Shown piece by piece: positions 41,922 to 50,782 of a DNA stretch of 64,000 nt; within the stretch, counting starts at the first letter, position 1, and the number at the start of each line of letters is the position of its first letter. Position numbers and translations under genes: made by a program. Source of the DNA: BD2-11 sp965115885 (GTDB lineage Bacteria; Gemmatimonadota; Gemmatimonadetes; Longimicrobiales; Gaopeijiaceae); the NCBI GenBank assembly GCA_965115885.1, contig OZ220479.1, positions 992,001-1,056,000 of the forward strand. Direction: 5' to 3'. The notes under the pieces were generated by a model. It did no database searches. It had not been told where the DNA came from and was given only the letters and a program-made list of their open reading frames with translations.

Positions 41922-43181
41922 TCATGCAGCTCTGCACGCTGCCGGCCCGTCTTCCACGGCCCCTCCGTCAGCGCTGCGCCGGCCCCCTTCGCCCGGATCC
42001 GACAAGCCCGCAGCCGGGCTCCTCCGCACACCCGCCCGATCCCGCCTCTCGCCCTGGCTCCCGGCGGCCGTCTCCCGAGCTTCGGCTACCGCCGCGCTCG
42101 CCGCATCGGACGACTCCGTCGGGATCGCCGCCCCGACGCCGTTCGTCAGCGCCCGGTACACGCAACGGGCCATGTACCGCTTGAGGCACCGCATCGTCTC
42201 GCGCTTCGACAGCCCCTCTTCCGTGCGCCGCTCGACGTAGCGCTGCGTTCTCGGATCTTTGCGCATGCGAGTCAGCACGATCATATGCAGCGCCGCGTTC
42301 GCACTCCGGTTCCCGCCCCGATTCAGGCGATGCCGCCGCGTCTTTCCACTCGACGCAGGGATCGGGCTGACTCCGCACATCATCGCGAAGCTTCCCTCCG
42401 AACGCATCCGATCCGGGTTCTCTCCGACCGCCACCAGCAGATCCGCAGCCGTCGCGATTCCCACGCCCTCGAGCTCGAGCAACGCCGGACCCGCACTCTC
42501 GACGATCGGCCGAATGCACTCGTCCAGTCCCGCGATCTCCTCCTTGAAGGCCAGGATCCGGCGAGCCAGGCGCTTGAGCGCGATCTTCGTCGCGACCTCC
42601 GGCTCATGCGCCCGCTCTGATCGAGGCCTCCACGCCGCGCACTTGCGCAGGCGCTTCATGCGAGGCAGGTCGCGCAGCTCGTCGCGTAGCCGCTCGGGCG
42701 CTGAGACGATCAGGTTGTGCACCTGTTGCTGAGCCGCAATGCACCCCTTCACCGCGCTCCGGCGCGCCACGCAGAGCGTGCGCAGCGCTTCGACGGCGCC
42801 GGTGCGGTCCTTGGCCACGTGCGTTCGGTACCCGGTGCGAGCCGCCTGCGCCGCCGCGATCGCGTCCAGCGCGTCGTCCTTCCCTTGCGCCCTTCGGGCC
42901 ACGCGGTCCGGACCGGTCACCTCGAGCACGGGCACGCCGGCCGCCGCCAGGCAGCGGCTCACACCTGCGCCGTACGTCCCCGTGCACTCGACGCCCACGC
43001 GCAGCAGCTCGCCGTGAGATCGAAGCCACTCGAGCAACGCCCGGTACCCGTCGCCAGTCGTCGGAAACGACTCGGTCCCGAGCTTCGCGCCGTCGACGCT
43101 CACAACTGCAACGGTGTGTTGGTCTTGGTGGGTATCCACCCCACCGACGACCCCGTTGCCCTCCACCTGCGCACTCGCCAT
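41922..43181 (-). CDS. IS110-family transposase (DEDD recombinase)
   Basis: 419 residues from ATG 43181, preceded by AGGAGG; an upstream in-frame start at 43244 would add non-conserved residues. The N-terminal RuvC-like DEDD domain has GVDTHQDQHTVAVV, GVECTGTYGAGV and GKDDALDAIAAAQ. The C-terminal Transposase_20 domain has LEGVGIATAADLLVAVG and CGVSPIPASSGKTRRHRLN with the conserved Ser before GK. The frame is intact, so the element could be active. The C-terminus is extended beyond the usual family end. Confidence 0.9.
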   Translation of the reverse strand: MASAQVEGNGVVGGVDTHQDQHTVAVVSVDGAKLGTESFPTTGDGYRALLEWLRSHGELLRVGVECTGTYGAGVSRCLAAAGVPVLEVTGPDRVARRAQGKDDALDAIAAAQAARTGYRTHVAKDRTGAVEALRTLCVARRSAVKGCIAAQQQVHNLIVSAPERLRDELRDLPRMKRLRKCAAWRPRSERAHEPEVATKIALKRLARRILAFKEEIAGLDECIRPIVESAGPALLELEGVGIATAADLLVAVGENPDRMRSEGSFAMMCGVSPIPASSGKTRRHRLNRGGNRSANAALHMIVLTRMRKDPRTQRYVERRTEEGLSKRETMRCLKRYMARCVYRALTNGVGAAIPTESSDAASAAVAEARETAAGSQGERRDRAGVRRSPAAGLSDPGEGGRRSADGGAVEDGPAACRAA

Positions 43182-43441
43182 GCCGGCCTCCTGTTCCCAT
43201 GTTGGGATGCAACGATGGAACCGGCCTCGGCCGACATTGGACAAAGCAGCGATGGGACGCGCGAGAGCGCGTCAGGCTCTTATCAGGTCACGATGTCGGT
43301 CGAGGCCGGCGCTCTATCCGGCCCCCCCGAGTGGCCGACAAATCGTTAAAAAGACACTTCGGTCAGCCAAATGCTGGGTCAGGCCACCGAGGGGAACCGG
43401 CGTCAGTTTCAAACTCGCTGCCATATGGGCGACGTAGGACG

Positions 43442-43597
43442 AATGTCGAGGCGGTCCGCCGGTATCGGGGTGCCGCCGAACAGAGCAACGTCTATGCCCA
43501 ACGTCGCCTCGGTTGCATGTACGCCGAAGGCTTGGGAGCACTGGAGGACGATATCGAGGCGGTTCGTTGCCATCGGGCTGCTGCCGAGCAGGGCGCG
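43442..43597 (+). pseudogene. Sel1-repeat protein fragment
   Basis: One and a half Sel1-like repeats are readable: NVEAVRRYRGAAEQSNVYAQ, RRLGCMYAEGLGALED, DIEAVRCHRAAAEQG. No start or upstream repeats are present; the fragment lies between the IS110 end and the phosphatase gene and is presumably what remains of a gene destroyed by the island. Confidence 0.6.
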
Positions 43598-43795
43598 CCT
43601 GTCCGGGAACCAACTCGGCCTCGGATGCGAAGTCGGAACGGCGGGACGAGAAAGCCGTTCCATCGACGCGAACGCATTCGTTCAGGTCGGGAACGGGCGC
43701 CGTGGCTTCGGTTTTCGGCTACCTTTCGAAACGATCCGTGCATTGGAGCCGCGCCGCTCGGGCGGACCAGTGCCGCGCAGCCCCTTTCCCCGCAA

Positions 43796-44311
43796 ATGCT
43801 CATGACGCTTCGTGCGCTCCGCACGACGACCCCGATCTTCGGGTTCGCCGCATCGCTCGCGGTCGCGGCGGCCGCCCAAGCGCAGAACGACGCCGTGACC
43901 GTCTTTCTGGTGCGTCACGCCGAGCGCTTGGACGACAGCGGCGACTCTCCGCTCAGCGACGCGGGGCGCGCGCGCGTGGCGCGGCTGCGCGCGTTGCTTG
44001 CCGACGTCGACTTCACCCATGTCCATTCCACCAACCTGACGCGAACCCGCGACACCGCCCGCCCCGTCGCGGAGGACGACGGCGTGGAGCTCGCCTTCTA
44101 CAGCCCCGGAGAGCTGGAGCGGCTCGCGGAGACGATTCGCGCCACCCCCGGACGCCATCTGGTGTCGGGGCACAGCAACACCACGCCGCGGTTGGCGGAA
44201 GCGCTCGGCGGCGAGTCCCACGGTCCCATCGGCGAGATGGAGTACGACCGACTCTACGTCATCGTCCTCCAACCGGGACGCCCCGCGGTCACCGCCTTGC
44301 TGCGCTTCTGA
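43796..44311 (+). CDS. secreted histidine phosphatase family protein
   Basis: 171 residues. A signal peptide (FGFAASLAVAAAAQAQN) precedes a short phosphoglycerate-mutase-like domain: FLVRHAERLDDSGDSPLSDAG replaces the usual RHG with RHA, and the second catalytic His region is HLVSGHSNTTP. Short exported members of this superfamily occur in several phyla; the substrate is unknown. The start may be ATG 43796 or 43802. The next gene begins 19 bases after its stop. Confidence 0.82.
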   Translation: MLMTLRALRTTTPIFGFAASLAVAAAAQAQNDAVTVFLVRHAERLDDSGDSPLSDAGRARVARLRALLADVDFTHVHSTNLTRTRDTARPVAEDDGVELAFYSPGELERLAETIRATPGRHLVSGHSNTTPRLAEALGGESHGPIGEMEYDRLYVIVLQPGRPAVTALLRF

Positions 44312-44330
44312 ATCGCAGCCAGCTTGCCGC

Positions 44331-45533
44331 ATGCTCTTGGAAACCCCCTTCCACGCCCGCACCCGCGCGCTCTGCCGCCACCGCCGATGGCGCAACTGGT
44401 CCGGCTACGCCGCCGCCCTCGGCTACGAGCCGAGCCACGAGTACGAGTACTACGCGGTGCGCAGCGGGGCGGCGCTCTTCGACATCTCGCCTCTGCGCAA
44501 GTACGAGATCCGCGGTCCCGACGCGGCCGCGTTGGTGGACCGCATCGTCACGCGCGACGTGGCCGACTGCCCGCAGGGGCGCGTGCTCTACGCCCCGTGG
44601 TGCGACGAAGCGGGCAAGCTGATCGACGACGGCACGGTGCAACGCTTGAGCGCGGACGTCTTCCGCATCACGGCCGCGGATCCGTGCCTTCGCTGGTTCC
44701 AGGACTGTGCGTTGGGCATGGACGCCCATGTGCGCGACGTTTCCGGCGACTTGGCCGCGCTCGCGCTCCAAGGGCCCACCTCGCGCGACGTCCTGGCGGG
44801 TTTGGTGAGCGGGGGGGACGTGCGGGCCCTCCCGTTCTTCGGGTTGATGGAGGGGAGCGTCGGAGCGGTTCCGGTCACGATCACGCGAACCGGATACACG
44901 GGCGACTTGGGCTACGAGATCTGGGTGAGCCCCGAACGCGCGCTCGCCCTCTGGGACGCGCTCATGGAGGCGGGTCGGGGACACGGCATCGCGCCCGCGG
45001 GCCTCGACGCCCTCGATGTGGCTCGCATCGAGGCCGGGCTCCTGCTCAAGGAAGTGGACTACGTGTCGTCGTGGACGGCGCTCGTCGAGTCGCGCAAGTC
45101 GTCCCCCTACGAGGCCGGCCTCGGATGGACGGTTCAGCCGCGGCCCGGACGCGACTTCGTGGGCAGGCAGGCGCTCGAACGGGAGGCGGCCCGGCCCTCC
45201 GAATGGGCCTTCGCGGGGCTGGAAGTCGACTGGCCGAGCATCGAGCGGCGCTTCGCCGCCGTCGGACTGCCCCCGCTGGTGGCGGGCCGGGCGTCGCGTG
45301 AGCCGGTGCCGCTCTTCGCCGCCGGCACCCAGATCGGCTTCGCGACCAGCTCGACCTTCTCGCCCATCCTCAAGAAGTACATCGCTCTGGCCACCCTGAA
45401 GCGCGACTTCGCCCGCCCCGGCGACCGGTTGGATTTCGAACTCACCGTGGAGTTCGTGCGCTACGAAGTGCCCGCCACCGTGGTGGAGACGCCCTTCTTC
45501 GCGCCCGAGCGCAAGCGCGCCCGAGCCCGATGA
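44331..45533 (+). CDS. GcvT-family aminomethyltransferase-like protein
   Basis: 400 residues with the GcvT/DmdA/YgfZ fold: YAVRSGAALFDISPLRKYEI near residue 45, LQGPTSRDVL near 145, TRTGYTGDLGYEIWVSP near 185, and a C-terminal barrel domain from about 285. Proteins of this fold use tetrahydrofolate to accept a one-carbon unit from a methylated or aminomethyl substrate. It is not the glycine-cleavage GcvT, because no gcvH or gcvP is adjacent. It overlaps the FAD oxidoreductase by ATGA, the first link of a four-gene operon. Confidence 0.85.
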   Translation: MLLETPFHARTRALCRHRRWRNWSGYAAALGYEPSHEYEYYAVRSGAALFDISPLRKYEIRGPDAAALVDRIVTRDVADCPQGRVLYAPWCDEAGKLIDDGTVQRLSADVFRITAADPCLRWFQDCALGMDAHVRDVSGDLAALALQGPTSRDVLAGLVSGGDVRALPFFGLMEGSVGAVPVTITRTGYTGDLGYEIWVSPERALALWDALMEAGRGHGIAPAGLDALDVARIEAGLLLKEVDYVSSWTALVESRKSSPYEAGLGWTVQPRPGRDFVGRQALEREAARPSEWAFAGLEVDWPSIERRFAAVGLPPLVAGRASREPVPLFAAGTQIGFATSSTFSPILKKYIALATLKRDFARPGDRLDFELTVEFVRYEVPATVVETPFFAPERKRARAR

Positions 45534-47134
45534 GCCGCACCTACGACGCGGTCGTGATCGGCGGCGGCCACAACGGCTTGGTGCACGCGGCGTATCTGGC
45601 GCGCGCGGGGATGGACGTGTGCGTGCTGGAGGCGCGGGAAGTGCTGGGGGGCGCCACCGTCACCGAGGAGATCTTCCCGGGCTTCCGGTACAGCGTCTTC
45701 TCCTACGTGGTGAGCTTGATGCGCCCGGAGATCGTCCGCGAGCTGGAGCTCCCCCGCCACGGGCTCGCCATCCTGCCGCTCGAGAGCACGCTCACGCCGC
45801 TTGCGGACGGCGACCGCCTCTACCGGGACGGCGACCGCCACCGCACGTGGCGCGAGATCGCCCGCTTCTCGGTGCGCGACGCCGAAGCGTACGACGACTA
45901 CGGCCGGTCCCTCTTCTTCATGGCGCGAGCGGTGAAGCGCCTGCTCGACGTCGTCCCTCCCGACCCCGTCCGGCCGGGTCTCCGCGATCTCTCCGGCCTG
46001 CTGGGTTTGGCCCGGCATTTCCTGGGGTTGGAGCCGGAACAGTTGCACCTGCTCGCGAAGCTGACGACGATGAGCGCGGCGGACTTCCTCGACGAGTGGT
46101 TCGAGACGGACGCGCTCAAGGCCACCCTGTCGGCGAGCGGGATCATCGGGACCTTCCTGGGTCCGCGCTCGCCGGGCACGGCCTACGTCCTGCTTCACCA
46201 CTACATGGGCGAGATCGACGGGCACTTCCGGGCGTGGGGCTTCGCCAAGGGCGGGACCGGGGCGGTGGCGGAGGCGATCGCGTCGGCCGCGCGCGCGGCG
46301 GGGGCGGAGATCCGCACCGACGCCCCGGTCGCCCGGGTGCTGGTGCGCGACGGTCGCGCGGGCGGCGTGGTTCTCGCCAACGGCGACGAGATCCGCGGAA
46401 GGGTGGTCTCCTCCAGCCTCGACCCGCGCCGCACCTTCCTCGGCTTGGTCGGGGAGCGCCATCTTCCCGGCGAGCTGGTGCGCGCCGTGCGCGCCTTCCG
46501 CTTCCGCGGCTCCTCGGGCAAGGTGAACCTGGCGCTCGACGCCGCCCCCGACTTCGCCTGCATGCCCGGCACCGGCGCCCATCTCCGGGGCGCGATCTCC
46601 GTCAGTCCCTCGCTCGACTACCTGGAGCGCGCCTACGACGCGGCGAAGTACGGCGACTTTTCGAGGGAACCCTACATCGACGTCGTGATCCCCTCGGCGA
46701 TCGATCCCACCATGGCGCCGCCCGGAAAGCACGTCGTGTCGTGCTTCGTGCAGTACGCGCCCTACGAGTTGCGCGAGGGAAGTTGGGACGAGAAGCGCGA
46801 GGCCTTCGGCGACGCCGTGGTCGACACGCTGGCCCGCCACATCCCGAACCTGAAAGACATCGTCCTGCACCGTCAGGTGCTCACGCCGCTGGACATCGAG
46901 CGCACCACGGGACTCTCGGAGGGCAACATCTTCCAGGGCGAGCTGAGTCCGTCGCAGCTCTTCTTCCTTCGCCCGGCCGTCGGCTACGCGAAGTACCGGA
47001 CGCCGGTGCGCGGCTATTACCAGTGCGGCTCGGGGACCCACCCGGGCGGCGGCATCATGGGCGCGCCGGGGAAGCTTGCGGCCAGCGTCGTGCTGGCCGA
47101 TCTGGGACGGGGGAGGAGGAGGAGGAGACGGTGA
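45530..47134 (+). CDS. FAD-dependent oxidoreductase, CrtI/PYROXD2-like (first copy)
   Basis: 534 residues. The N-terminal dinucleotide fold is VVIGGGHNGLVHAAYLARAG, with VLEAREVLGGATVTEE binding the FAD ribose. Central blocks GGTGAVAEAIASAARAAGAE and the C-terminal GYYQCGSGTHPGGGIMGAPG match the phytoene-desaturase/PYROXD2 family of NAD(P)/FAD amine-oxidase-fold enzymes. The substrate is unknown. ATG 45530 overlaps the GcvT-like gene, and its stop overlaps the next FAD gene (GTGA). Confidence 0.88.
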   Translation: MSRTYDAVVIGGGHNGLVHAAYLARAGMDVCVLEAREVLGGATVTEEIFPGFRYSVFSYVVSLMRPEIVRELELPRHGLAILPLESTLTPLADGDRLYRDGDRHRTWREIARFSVRDAEAYDDYGRSLFFMARAVKRLLDVVPPDPVRPGLRDLSGLLGLARHFLGLEPEQLHLLAKLTTMSAADFLDEWFETDALKATLSASGIIGTFLGPRSPGTAYVLLHHYMGEIDGHFRAWGFAKGGTGAVAEAIASAARAAGAEIRTDAPVARVLVRDGRAGGVVLANGDEIRGRVVSSSLDPRRTFLGLVGERHLPGELVRAVRAFRFRGSSGKVNLALDAAPDFACMPGTGAHLRGAISVSPSLDYLERAYDAAKYGDFSREPYIDVVIPSAIDPTMAPPGKHVVSCFVQYAPYELREGSWDEKREAFGDAVVDTLARHIPNLKDIVLHRQVLTPLDIERTTGLSEGNIFQGELSPSQLFFLRPAVGYAKYRTPVRGYYQCGSGTHPGGGIMGAPGKLAASVVLADLGRGRRRRRR

Positions 47135-48855
47135 CGGGAGAGGCCCGCGTCCCGACCGGGGCGCCGCAGCGCGGTGGCGGTCGAAGCGGCGCCGCGGCTC
47201 GACGCGCCGCCCGCGCCGACGCGGTCGTGGTGGGCGCGGGGCACAACGCGCTGGTCGCCGCGGCGCTGCTCGCCCGCGCGGGGTGGAAGGTGCTGGTGCT
47301 CGAGCGCCGCGGGACGGTCGGGGGCGCGATCGCCGCGGAGGAGCTCTTCCCCGGGTGCCGGGTCGGTGTGGGCGCCCAGGACGCCGGCCTCTTCCAGCGC
47401 GACATCGCCTCCGACCTCGGTCTCGATGCGCTGGGGCTCGAGTGGGTGCGCCCCGCCGCGGTGGCGACCTCGCTCGTCGGCGACGGAGAGGCGTTCACGC
47501 TCTGGCGCGACCCCGCCCGCGCACGCGAAGAGGTGGCACGTCGCAACCCGGACGACGGCGCGCGCTTTCCCGACTGGACGGACTACCTGCGTTCGATGGC
47601 GCGCGCGTTGCGGGTCGCGTCGGATCACGCTCCGCCGATCCTCCACGGCGCGTCCGCCCGGGACCGACTGCGTCGGTTGCGTCCCCTGCTCCGAGCCGCC
47701 CGGCTCGGAAGGCGCACGGTCGTGGAGTTGCTGCGGGTCCTTCCGCTGTCGGCGCGCGATCTGCTCGACGACTGGTTCTCCGGCGACGTTCTCAAGGGGA
47801 TGCTGGGCACGAGCGCCCTGCCGGGTTCGTGTCGGGGTCCGAGCGCCATGGGCGGCGCCTTTCGCATGCTCCACCACGCGACCGGCTGCGAAGCCCACGG
47901 CTTTCGTTCGACCGCCTTCCCGAAGGGCGGACCGGGCGTCCTCTCCCAGGCGCTGGCGTCCGCGGCGCGCGGGCACGGGGCCGAGCTTCGCACCGGGGTC
48001 GAGGTGGAACGCATCCGCGTGGAGGACGGGGTCGCCACCGGAGTGGCGCTGGCGGGAGGCGAGGAGATCTCCGCGCGTTGCGTGATCTCGGGCGTCGATC
48101 CCCGCCGCACCTTCTTCGGCTTGGTGGGGGCGCCCCGCTTGGGCCCCGAATTCAACCGCAAGGTGACCAACGTCCGGCTGCGCGGAGCCACCGCCGTCCT
48201 GCACCTCCTGCTCGACGGGCTGCCGCCCCTGCCGGACGCCGCCCTGCGGCTCGCCGGCCGCACCCTGGTGGCCCCGGATCTGGAATACCTGGAACGCGCC
48301 AGCGACGACGCCAAGTACGGCCGCCCTTCCGTGCGCCCGCACCTGGACATGGTGATGCCGACGCTGCACGATCCGACCCTGGCGCCCGAAGGCCGCCACC
48401 TGGCCTCCCTGCAGATCCGCTACGCCCCCTATCGGCTGCGCGGCGCGAGTTGGGAGGACGCCTCGGCCCGCGACGCGTTGCTTTCCGGAGCGTTGGGCGC
48501 GCTCGACGAATTCCTGCCGGGCTTTCGCGAGCGCGTCGTCGACCACCGCCTGCTCACGCCGCTCGACCTCGAGACCGAGCTCGGCCTCACCGGCGGCGAC
48601 GGATACCATGGGCGGATGGAGCTCGACCAGCTTCTGTTCATGCGTCCGGTACCCGGATGGGGTCGGTACCGGACGCCGGTGGAGCGTCTGTTCCTGTGCG
48701 GCTCGGGCACCCATCCCGGAGGCGGGGTCACGGGTCGCCCGGGCTGGCTCGCCGCACGCGAAATCCTGCGCGACCCCGGGCCGGCCCCCGGTCGCGCGCG
48801 CCGCACCCGACACCCTCCCGAGGAACCGATTCGATGCCCCCGACCTTCGACATGA
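47131..48855 (+). CDS. FAD-dependent oxidoreductase, CrtI/PYROXD2-like (second copy)
   Basis: 574 residues, a paralogue of the preceding protein: VVVGAGHNALVAAALLARAG, VLERRGTVGGAIAAEE, FPKGGPGVLSQALASAARGH and CGSGTHPGGGVTGRPG correspond block by block. The N-terminal 30 residues are a low-complexity Arg/Ala extension. GTG 47131 follows GGAGGAGGAGGAG and overlaps the previous stop. Two adjacent paralogues may form a heteromeric dehydrogenase or act in sequence. The 3-prime end overlaps the DmdA-like gene by 22 bases. Confidence 0.88.
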   Translation: MTGEARVPTGAPQRGGGRSGAAARRAARADAVVVGAGHNALVAAALLARAGWKVLVLERRGTVGGAIAAEELFPGCRVGVGAQDAGLFQRDIASDLGLDALGLEWVRPAAVATSLVGDGEAFTLWRDPARAREEVARRNPDDGARFPDWTDYLRSMARALRVASDHAPPILHGASARDRLRRLRPLLRAARLGRRTVVELLRVLPLSARDLLDDWFSGDVLKGMLGTSALPGSCRGPSAMGGAFRMLHHATGCEAHGFRSTAFPKGGPGVLSQALASAARGHGAELRTGVEVERIRVEDGVATGVALAGGEEISARCVISGVDPRRTFFGLVGAPRLGPEFNRKVTNVRLRGATAVLHLLLDGLPPLPDAALRLAGRTLVAPDLEYLERASDDAKYGRPSVRPHLDMVMPTLHDPTLAPEGRHLASLQIRYAPYRLRGASWEDASARDALLSGALGALDEFLPGFRERVVDHRLLTPLDLETELGLTGGDGYHGRMELDQLLFMRPVPGWGRYRTPVERLFLCGSGTHPGGGVTGRPGWLAAREILRDPGPAPGRARRTRHPPEEPIRCPRPST

Positions 48856-49976
48856 CCCTGATCCAGCGCGGAGCCCGGCTCCGCCGATCACCGTATTTCG
48901 AGTCCACTCGGCGCGCGGGATGCCTGAGCTATACGGTCTACAACCACATGTTCCTGCCGACCCGCTACGACGATCTGCGGGCCGAGTACGAGAAGCTCCT
49001 GACCGGGGTCACGGTCTGGGACGTGAGCGTGGAGCGCCAGGTGGAGATCACCGGACCGGACGCCTTCAGGTTCACCGATCTGCTGACGCCCAGAGATCTG
49101 TCCAAGTGCGCCGTCGGGCAGGGCAAGTACGTCCTCGTCACCGCGGAGGACGGGGGCATCGTGAACGATCCGGTGCTGTTGCGTCTGGGCGAGAACCACT
49201 TCTGGCTGGCGCTCGCCGACAGCGACGTGTTGCTGTGGGCCAAGGGGGTCGCCCTCAACTCGGGGCTCGACGTCGAGATCCGCGAGCCGGACGTCTCGCC
49301 GATGCAGGTGCAGGGTCCCAAGTCGAAGGAGGTCGTCCGCAGGCTGTTCGGAGACGAGGTGAGCGGGTTGCGTTACTATTGGTTCGTCGAGAAGGAGCTG
49401 GACGGCATTCCGGTGGTCGTGACGCGCACCGGATGGAGCGGCGAAGTCGGATACGAGATCTACCTGCGGGACGGCAGCCGGGGGACGGAGCTCTGGGACC
49501 GCGTGATGGAGGCGGGGCGCGACTTGGGCATCTCTCCCGCAGGACCCTCCGACATCCGCCGCATCGAGGCCGGCATCCTCAACTACGGCATCGACATGAC
49601 GCTGGACAACAACCCCTACGAGGTCGGTCTGGGATGGCAGGTGGACCAGGAGGGCGACTTCGTCGGTCGCGAAGCCTTGGCCCGCATCGCCGCGGAAGGA
49701 CCGAGCCGGCGGCTGGCCGGAGTCGAGATCCAGGGCGCCCCGCTCGATCTGAACATGACTCGCTGGCCCGTGCATCGGGACGGAGCGGAGATCGGCTTCG
49801 TGACCTCCGCCGTGCACTCGCCGCGCCTCGCCCGCAACATCGGCTACGCCATGGTTCCGGCGGGGTGCGCGAAGCCGGGCACGCGCCTGGGCGTCTCGAC
49901 CCCGGACGGCGAGCGCGGCGCCACGGTCGTGCGCACGCCCTTCGTCGACCCCGACAAGCGGATCCCCAAATCGTAG
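48834..49976 (+). CDS. GcvT-family folate-dependent demethylase, DmdA-like
   Basis: 380 residues from ATG 48834. It contains SYTVYNHMFLPTRYDDL, WDVSVERQVEITGPDAF, VGQGKYVLVTAEDGGIVNDP, LADSDVLLWAKGVAL, EPDVSPMQVQGPKSKEV and VTRTGWSGEVGYEIYLRDGS. These blocks resemble dimethylsulfoniopropionate demethylase (DmdA) and close relatives more than glycine-cleavage GcvT. DmdA moves a methyl group from DMSP to tetrahydrofolate. Whether DMSP is the substrate cannot be decided by eye. It closes the operon begun at 44331. Confidence 0.8.
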   Translation: MPPTFDMTLIQRGARLRRSPYFESTRRAGCLSYTVYNHMFLPTRYDDLRAEYEKLLTGVTVWDVSVERQVEITGPDAFRFTDLLTPRDLSKCAVGQGKYVLVTAEDGGIVNDPVLLRLGENHFWLALADSDVLLWAKGVALNSGLDVEIREPDVSPMQVQGPKSKEVVRRLFGDEVSGLRYYWFVEKELDGIPVVVTRTGWSGEVGYEIYLRDGSRGTELWDRVMEAGRDLGISPAGPSDIRRIEAGILNYGIDMTLDNNPYEVGLGWQVDQEGDFVGREALARIAAEGPSRRLAGVEIQGAPLDLNMTRWPVHRDGAEIGFVTSAVHSPRLARNIGYAMVPAGCAKPGTRLGVSTPDGERGATVVRTPFVDPDKRIPKS

Positions 49977-50079
49977 GGGGAGGCGGAGAGGCGCGGCGGC
50001 GGCGGCGGACGGCGCGCGTCGTCCCGGTGCGGCGGTTCGCCCGCATGGGATGCGACATCGACATCGACGGAGGAGAGGA

Positions 50080-50781
50080 GTGAGCGAGAACAACCCCGCG
50101 GGGCGTCCGGTCGTGCTCGGGCACTTCGCCAGCTACCGGTTCACGAGGCGGTTCTGGGAGATGCGCGCCGCGCGCCGACGCGCGTGCGCCGGCGCTTGGT
50201 TCGAGGACGTGCGCGGAGCTGCGGACTTGGCCCACCCCTACGTGTTGCAGGGGCTCGAGGCCGGCGCCGACGTGCTGGTGTGGAGCTCGGTGCGCGCCGA
50301 CGAGGACGAGTCGGGCGGGCGCTACTTCATGCGCCGGGCCGGAGCGGAGAGTCGGCACCGGAACATCGTCCGGCCGGTGACCACGCTCTGGGGCTACACC
50401 CGTCCTTCCGAGTACAGCAAGGCGCGCTCGGCCCAGGAGATCGATTCCTTCGCCGACGCGCGCGATCGATACTTGGTGGTCTACCCGTTCGCCAAGACGG
50501 CGGCTTGGTATCTGCTCGGGCGGGAGACGCGTCAGGGGATGATGAACGAGCACATCCGCATCGGAAAGCAGTTCCGGCGCATCAAGCAGCTGCTCCTGTA
50601 TTCGTTCGGGCTCCAGGACCAGGAATTCGTGGTCGTCTACGAGATGGACGATCTGCGGCTGTTCTCCCGGCTCGTGCACGAGCTGCGGGGCACCGAGGGC
50701 AGACGCTACACCGCGAGCGACGCGCCGCTGCACACGGGGATCCTCGCGAGCCCGGAAGCGTGGCTGGACACCTTGGGATAA
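50080..50781 (+). CDS. hemQ: HemQ, coproheme decarboxylase (chlorite-dismutase family)
   Basis: 233 residues from GTG 50080, after GGAGGAGAGG. The family core is in the C-terminal half: RYLVVYPFAKTAAWYLLGRE, GMMNEHIRIGKQFRRIKQLL containing the expected heme-ligand His, FGLQDQEFVVVYEMDDLRLFS and RRYTASDAPLHTG. HemQ uses peroxide to decarboxylate coproheme to protoheme, the last step of the coproporphyrin-dependent pathway. Its place at the head of hemD-hemL-hemE-hemH-hemY supports HemQ over a true chlorite dismutase. Confidence 0.88.
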   Translation: MSENNPAGRPVVLGHFASYRFTRRFWEMRAARRRACAGAWFEDVRGAADLAHPYVLQGLEAGADVLVWSSVRADEDESGGRYFMRRAGAESRHRNIVRPVTTLWGYTRPSEYSKARSAQEIDSFADARDRYLVVYPFAKTAAWYLLGRETRQGMMNEHIRIGKQFRRIKQLLLYSFGLQDQEFVVVYEMDDLRLFSRLVHELRGTEGRRYTASDAPLHTGILASPEAWLDTLG

Positions 50782-50782
50782 C

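Larger units (their letters stand above)
41314..43340 (-). mobile_element. IS110-family element (copy B)
   Basis: The non-coding tail begins at about 41314 (GATGCTCTTATGTACGTC on the plus strand, shared with 37360) and the transposase lies at 41922-43181 on the minus strand. The upstream end is not sharply defined; I place it near 43340 before the Sel1 remnant. As usual for IS110 there are no clear terminal inverted repeats. About 600 bp of non-coding tail is unusually long even after removing the 70-bp ISL3-derived insertion. Confidence 0.75.

Noticed and set aside
44331..45533. Glycine cleavage system T protein
   Set aside because: No gcvH or gcvP is nearby and the neighbours are flavoproteins; the fold is right but the specific role is not supported.
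47105..47130. GGAGGA purine run as a regulatory repeat
   Set aside because: It encodes the Arg-rich end of the first FAD protein and also serves as the ribosome site of the second; no further structure is seen.
50080..50781. Respiratory chlorite dismutase
   Set aside because: The gene heads a heme-synthesis operon and there is no chlorate reductase or signal peptide.
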